Translations under genes and position numbers: made by a program
Notes under the pieces: model-generated
Databases searched by the model: none
What the model was told of the DNA's origin: nothing
Seen by the model: only the letters and a program-made list of their open reading frames with translations
Assembly (NCBI GenBank): GCA_965204525.1
Contig: OZ241994.1
Coordinates: 3,720,001 to 3,784,000, forward strand
Length of the DNA stretch: 64,000 bases
Direction of reading: 5' to 3'
From: Bin5 sp965204525
Lineage (GTDB): Bacteria > Chloroflexota > Anaerolineae > Caldilineales > Caldilineaceae
Shown: in pieces, positions 62,395-64,000 of the stretch
Numbering within the stretch: position 1 is the stretch's first letter
Layout of the letters: each line of letters opens with the position of its first letter

Positions 62395-63288
62395 ATGCAA
62401 AGCTTCAATGGGATCTTCCCGGCCATCATCACGCCGATGACCGCTGATGACCGCCTCAACGAGGACGCCTTTCGCCAGGTAATGGAGTTCAATATCCAGG
62501 CCGGCGTACACGGTTTCTGGGTGGCCGGCGGCACGGGGGAAAGCGTTTTCCTGGACGACGCCGAAAACTGCCGCATCGCCGAGATCGCCGCCGACCAGAA
62601 TCAGGGGCGCATTGCCAACATCATGCACGTCGGCGCCCCCACCACCGCCCGCTCCGCCCGCCTCGCCGAACACGCAGCCAGGGCCGGCGTCGAAGCCATC
62701 TGCTGCGTCCCTCCTTTCTTCTATGGCCAGAGCGACAGGGGCATCGTCGAACACTACCGCGTCGTCGCGGCCGCCGCCGATCTTCCATTCTTTGTCTACA
62801 ACCTCCCCAGCGCCACCGGTGTCGAAATTACGCCGGATCTCATGGCCATGATCCAGGAACGCGTGCCCCAGCTGGCCGGGCTCAAACACTCCGCGCCCTA
62901 CGTCCCCTACGTCAAGACCTTTGCCGAAATGGGGCTCTCCTGCCTGATCGGGAACTCTCGCCTCTTCCTGCCCGCGCTTCTGATCGGCGCCACCGGCTGC
63001 GTCGACGGCCCGCCCAACATGGCCCCCGAACTCTGGGTCGCCATCTGGCGCGCCTACGAGGCCGGCGACATCCCGGCAGCCAGCAAAGCCCAGGAGAAGG
63101 CATCCACCGCCGCCGAAGCGCTGATCGTGGCCTCCAAGTTCCACGGCGCCATCAAGGCCGTTCTCAGCCAACGTCTCGGCATCGACTGCGGCGACCCGCG
63201 CCTGCCCGGCGAGCCCCTTACCGCCGAGGAGCGCGCCCAACTGGCCGACAAGGTCGTTGCCCTCGGCCTGGATTGCTGTGGTCAATAG
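62395..63288 (+). CDS. Dihydrodipicolinate synthase-family (DapA/NanA) lyase
   Basis: 297 aa, standard size. Class I aldolase features: GGTGES loop (45-50), Tyr135 (VYNLPSATG) and Schiff-base Lys164 (GLKHS). The family contains DapA, N-acetylneuraminate lyase and KDG aldolases; the Tyr loop and lack of a dap cluster suggest a catabolic sugar-acid lyase. Next to the enolase-superfamily gene, it may act in the same pathway. Confidence 0.9.
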   Translation: MQSFNGIFPAIITPMTADDRLNEDAFRQVMEFNIQAGVHGFWVAGGTGESVFLDDAENCRIAEIAADQNQGRIANIMHVGAPTTARSARLAEHAARAGVEAICCVPPFFYGQSDRGIVEHYRVVAAAADLPFFVYNLPSATGVEITPDLMAMIQERVPQLAGLKHSAPYVPYVKTFAEMGLSCLIGNSRLFLPALLIGATGCVDGPPNMAPELWVAIWRAYEAGDIPAASKAQEKASTAAEALIVASKFHGAIKAVLSQRLGIDCGDPRLPGEPLTAEERAQLADKVVALGLDCCGQ

Positions 63289-63339
63289 CTGCAGTTGTCA
63301 AAACCGGGGTAGTCAGTAACTGCTGTGGGGAGTGACCGG

Positions 63340-63379
63340 TGGCTGGTTGCCGGCAGCTGCGGCCGCCGGCAACCAGCCA
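63340..63379. terminator. Bidirectional terminator between convergent genes
   Basis: Perfect 15-bp inverted repeat (63340-63354 and 63365-63379), 10-nt loop, followed by TTGAAAC. It sits between the plus-strand DapA-family gene and the minus-strand TPR gene, which end in opposite directions. Confidence 0.7.
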
Positions 63380-63385
63380 TTGAAA

Positions 63386-64000
63386 CTACTCGTCAGAGGG
63401 TTCTACCTCCTGGCGCCGCCAGGTGTTTTCAAATTCCTCTTCGGTCATCTGTCCCTGGAGCCACACCTCCGCCGCTCTCGTTGCCACCAGGGTCGCGGAA
63501 GTTGTCCTGTTGAAGGTGCCGGCGACAACCACGAGTCCGTCCGGTTCGGAGGTCATGCGGGGCAGGATGCGGGACAGTTCAAAGATCAGTTGACGTTCCA
63601 GATTGGAGTACGCCTCGCTGTCAACCGCTAGATCGACGGCATAAGCTACGACCAGCGTCCGCTGTCCCTCTTCATTCTCCTCCACGTCCAGGTAGCGGAT
63701 CTCTACGTCCGCCTCCTGCAGTATCGTCACCGCAGTTGAGATGGCCTCATCGTTTTCAAGCTGCAACGATGGGTCCGGCGTAGGCTGCGCCGCTCTCTCC
63801 TCGCAGCGCTCCAACACGACCGCCAGCTGTTCCTTCTGTTCATCATCGTCGGCCTCATCGATCAACCAGTTCAGGTGTGGTTCCGCCTCCTGGCATCGCA
63901 CCTGCGCAAGGAAAAGCAGCGCCAGCGCCTGACGCGCCACGATGTGGTCGCTGTTCAGTTGAATCGCCTCTTCCAACAGTGGCTGCGCTTTATCGAATTC
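63386..64000 (-). CDS. TPR-repeat protein, C-terminal part
   Basis: The frame is open to the right edge, so the N-terminus is outside the window; the TTG at 63976 is not the true start. EFDKAQPLLEEAIQLNSDHI and VARQALALLFLAQ are TPR helices. The next 120 residues form an alpha/beta domain (DVEIRYLDVEENEEGQRTLV). The C-terminus is acidic. No family name fits the second domain. Confidence 0.65.
   Translation of the reverse strand, partial: EFDKAQPLLEEAIQLNSDHIVARQALALLFLAQVRCQEAEPHLNWLIDEADDDEQKEQLAVVLERCEERAAQPTPDPSLQLENDEAISTAVTILQEADVEIRYLDVEENEEGQRTLVVAYAVDLAVDSEAYSNLERQLIFELSRILPRMTSEPDGLVVVAGTFNRTTSATLVATRAAEVWLQGQMTEEEFENTWRRQEVEPSDE

Overview
The window looks like a chromosome segment from a Chloroflexota bacterium, probably of the Anaerolineae/Caldilineales type. 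This is inferred from gene content, not from a marker gene: there are many Tat-lipoprotein sugar-binding proteins with paired permeases, Gfo/Idh, enolase-superfamily and DapA-family sugar-acid enzymes, Uma2 nucleases, and a conserved recN/nfeD/nth block. Most of the window is GC-rich; the stretch from about 1.8 to 23.5 kb is visibly more AT-rich and mosaic.

Layout. (1) 1-1540: end of a sugar ABC operon (binding protein and start of a permease, minus strand). (2) 1834-4393: a DarTG toxin-antitoxin pair whose toxin gene is cut by an intact IS3-family element (2824-4052) with a 4-bp target duplication; removing the element restores a 200-codon darT. (3) 4394-6005: a non-coding, relic-rich stretch with an IS end, a serine-recombinase fragment and a helix-turn-helix fragment. 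(4) 6078-16460: one long minus-strand type I restriction-modification operon: half-length HsdS, HsdM, DUF4160, DUF2442, small membrane protein, full HsdS, OLD-like ATPase-nuclease, HsdR, YgjP-like metallopeptidase. (5) 16745-23493: a divergent plus-strand cluster not recognised as a named system: a 1012-aa protein with an AlbA_2 (Schlafen-like) head and a long helical-repeat body, a 52-aa ORF, a Cys-rich protein with a C-terminal membrane anchor, a small zinc-ribbon ORF broken by TGA, and a helicase fused to a PD-(D/E)XK nuclease. This is the best candidate for an undescribed defence system. It ends at a 407-bp deletion derivative of the same IS.

(6) 24861-30008: LplB/LplC-type permeases, lipoprotein binding protein and FAD oxidoreductase. 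(7) 30018-32395 (minus): NAD-dependent epimerase, DapA-family enzyme and a gene fragment. (8) 32768-36044: binding protein plus two permeases. (9) 36107-38081: methyltransferase-like protein and SPL-type radical SAM protein. (10) 38535-44272: binding protein, two permeases and two tandem-duplicated Gfo/Idh oxidoreductases, flanked by two copies of a tRNA-Met gene. (11) 44342-48054: tRNA-Met, tRNA-fMet, tRNA-Leu, FtsB-like protein, peptide-binding protein, SecG and TatA. (12) 48228-52808: Uma2 nuclease, relics, a secreted fibronectin-III protein with a recent internal duplication, and small proteins. (13) 53004-64000: recN, nfeD, nth, a phosphoribosyltransferase, a secreted EEP nuclease, a P-loop protein, an enolase-superfamily enzyme, a DapA-family enzyme and a partial TPR protein.

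The catabolic operons share a plan: an abundant Tat-exported lipoprotein captures a sugar or sugar acid, two permeases import it (the ATPase must be encoded elsewhere), and oxidoreductases or aldolases process it. A strong hairpin follows most binding-protein genes, which would favour excess binding protein over permease. All family names come from reading the translations; no database search was run.
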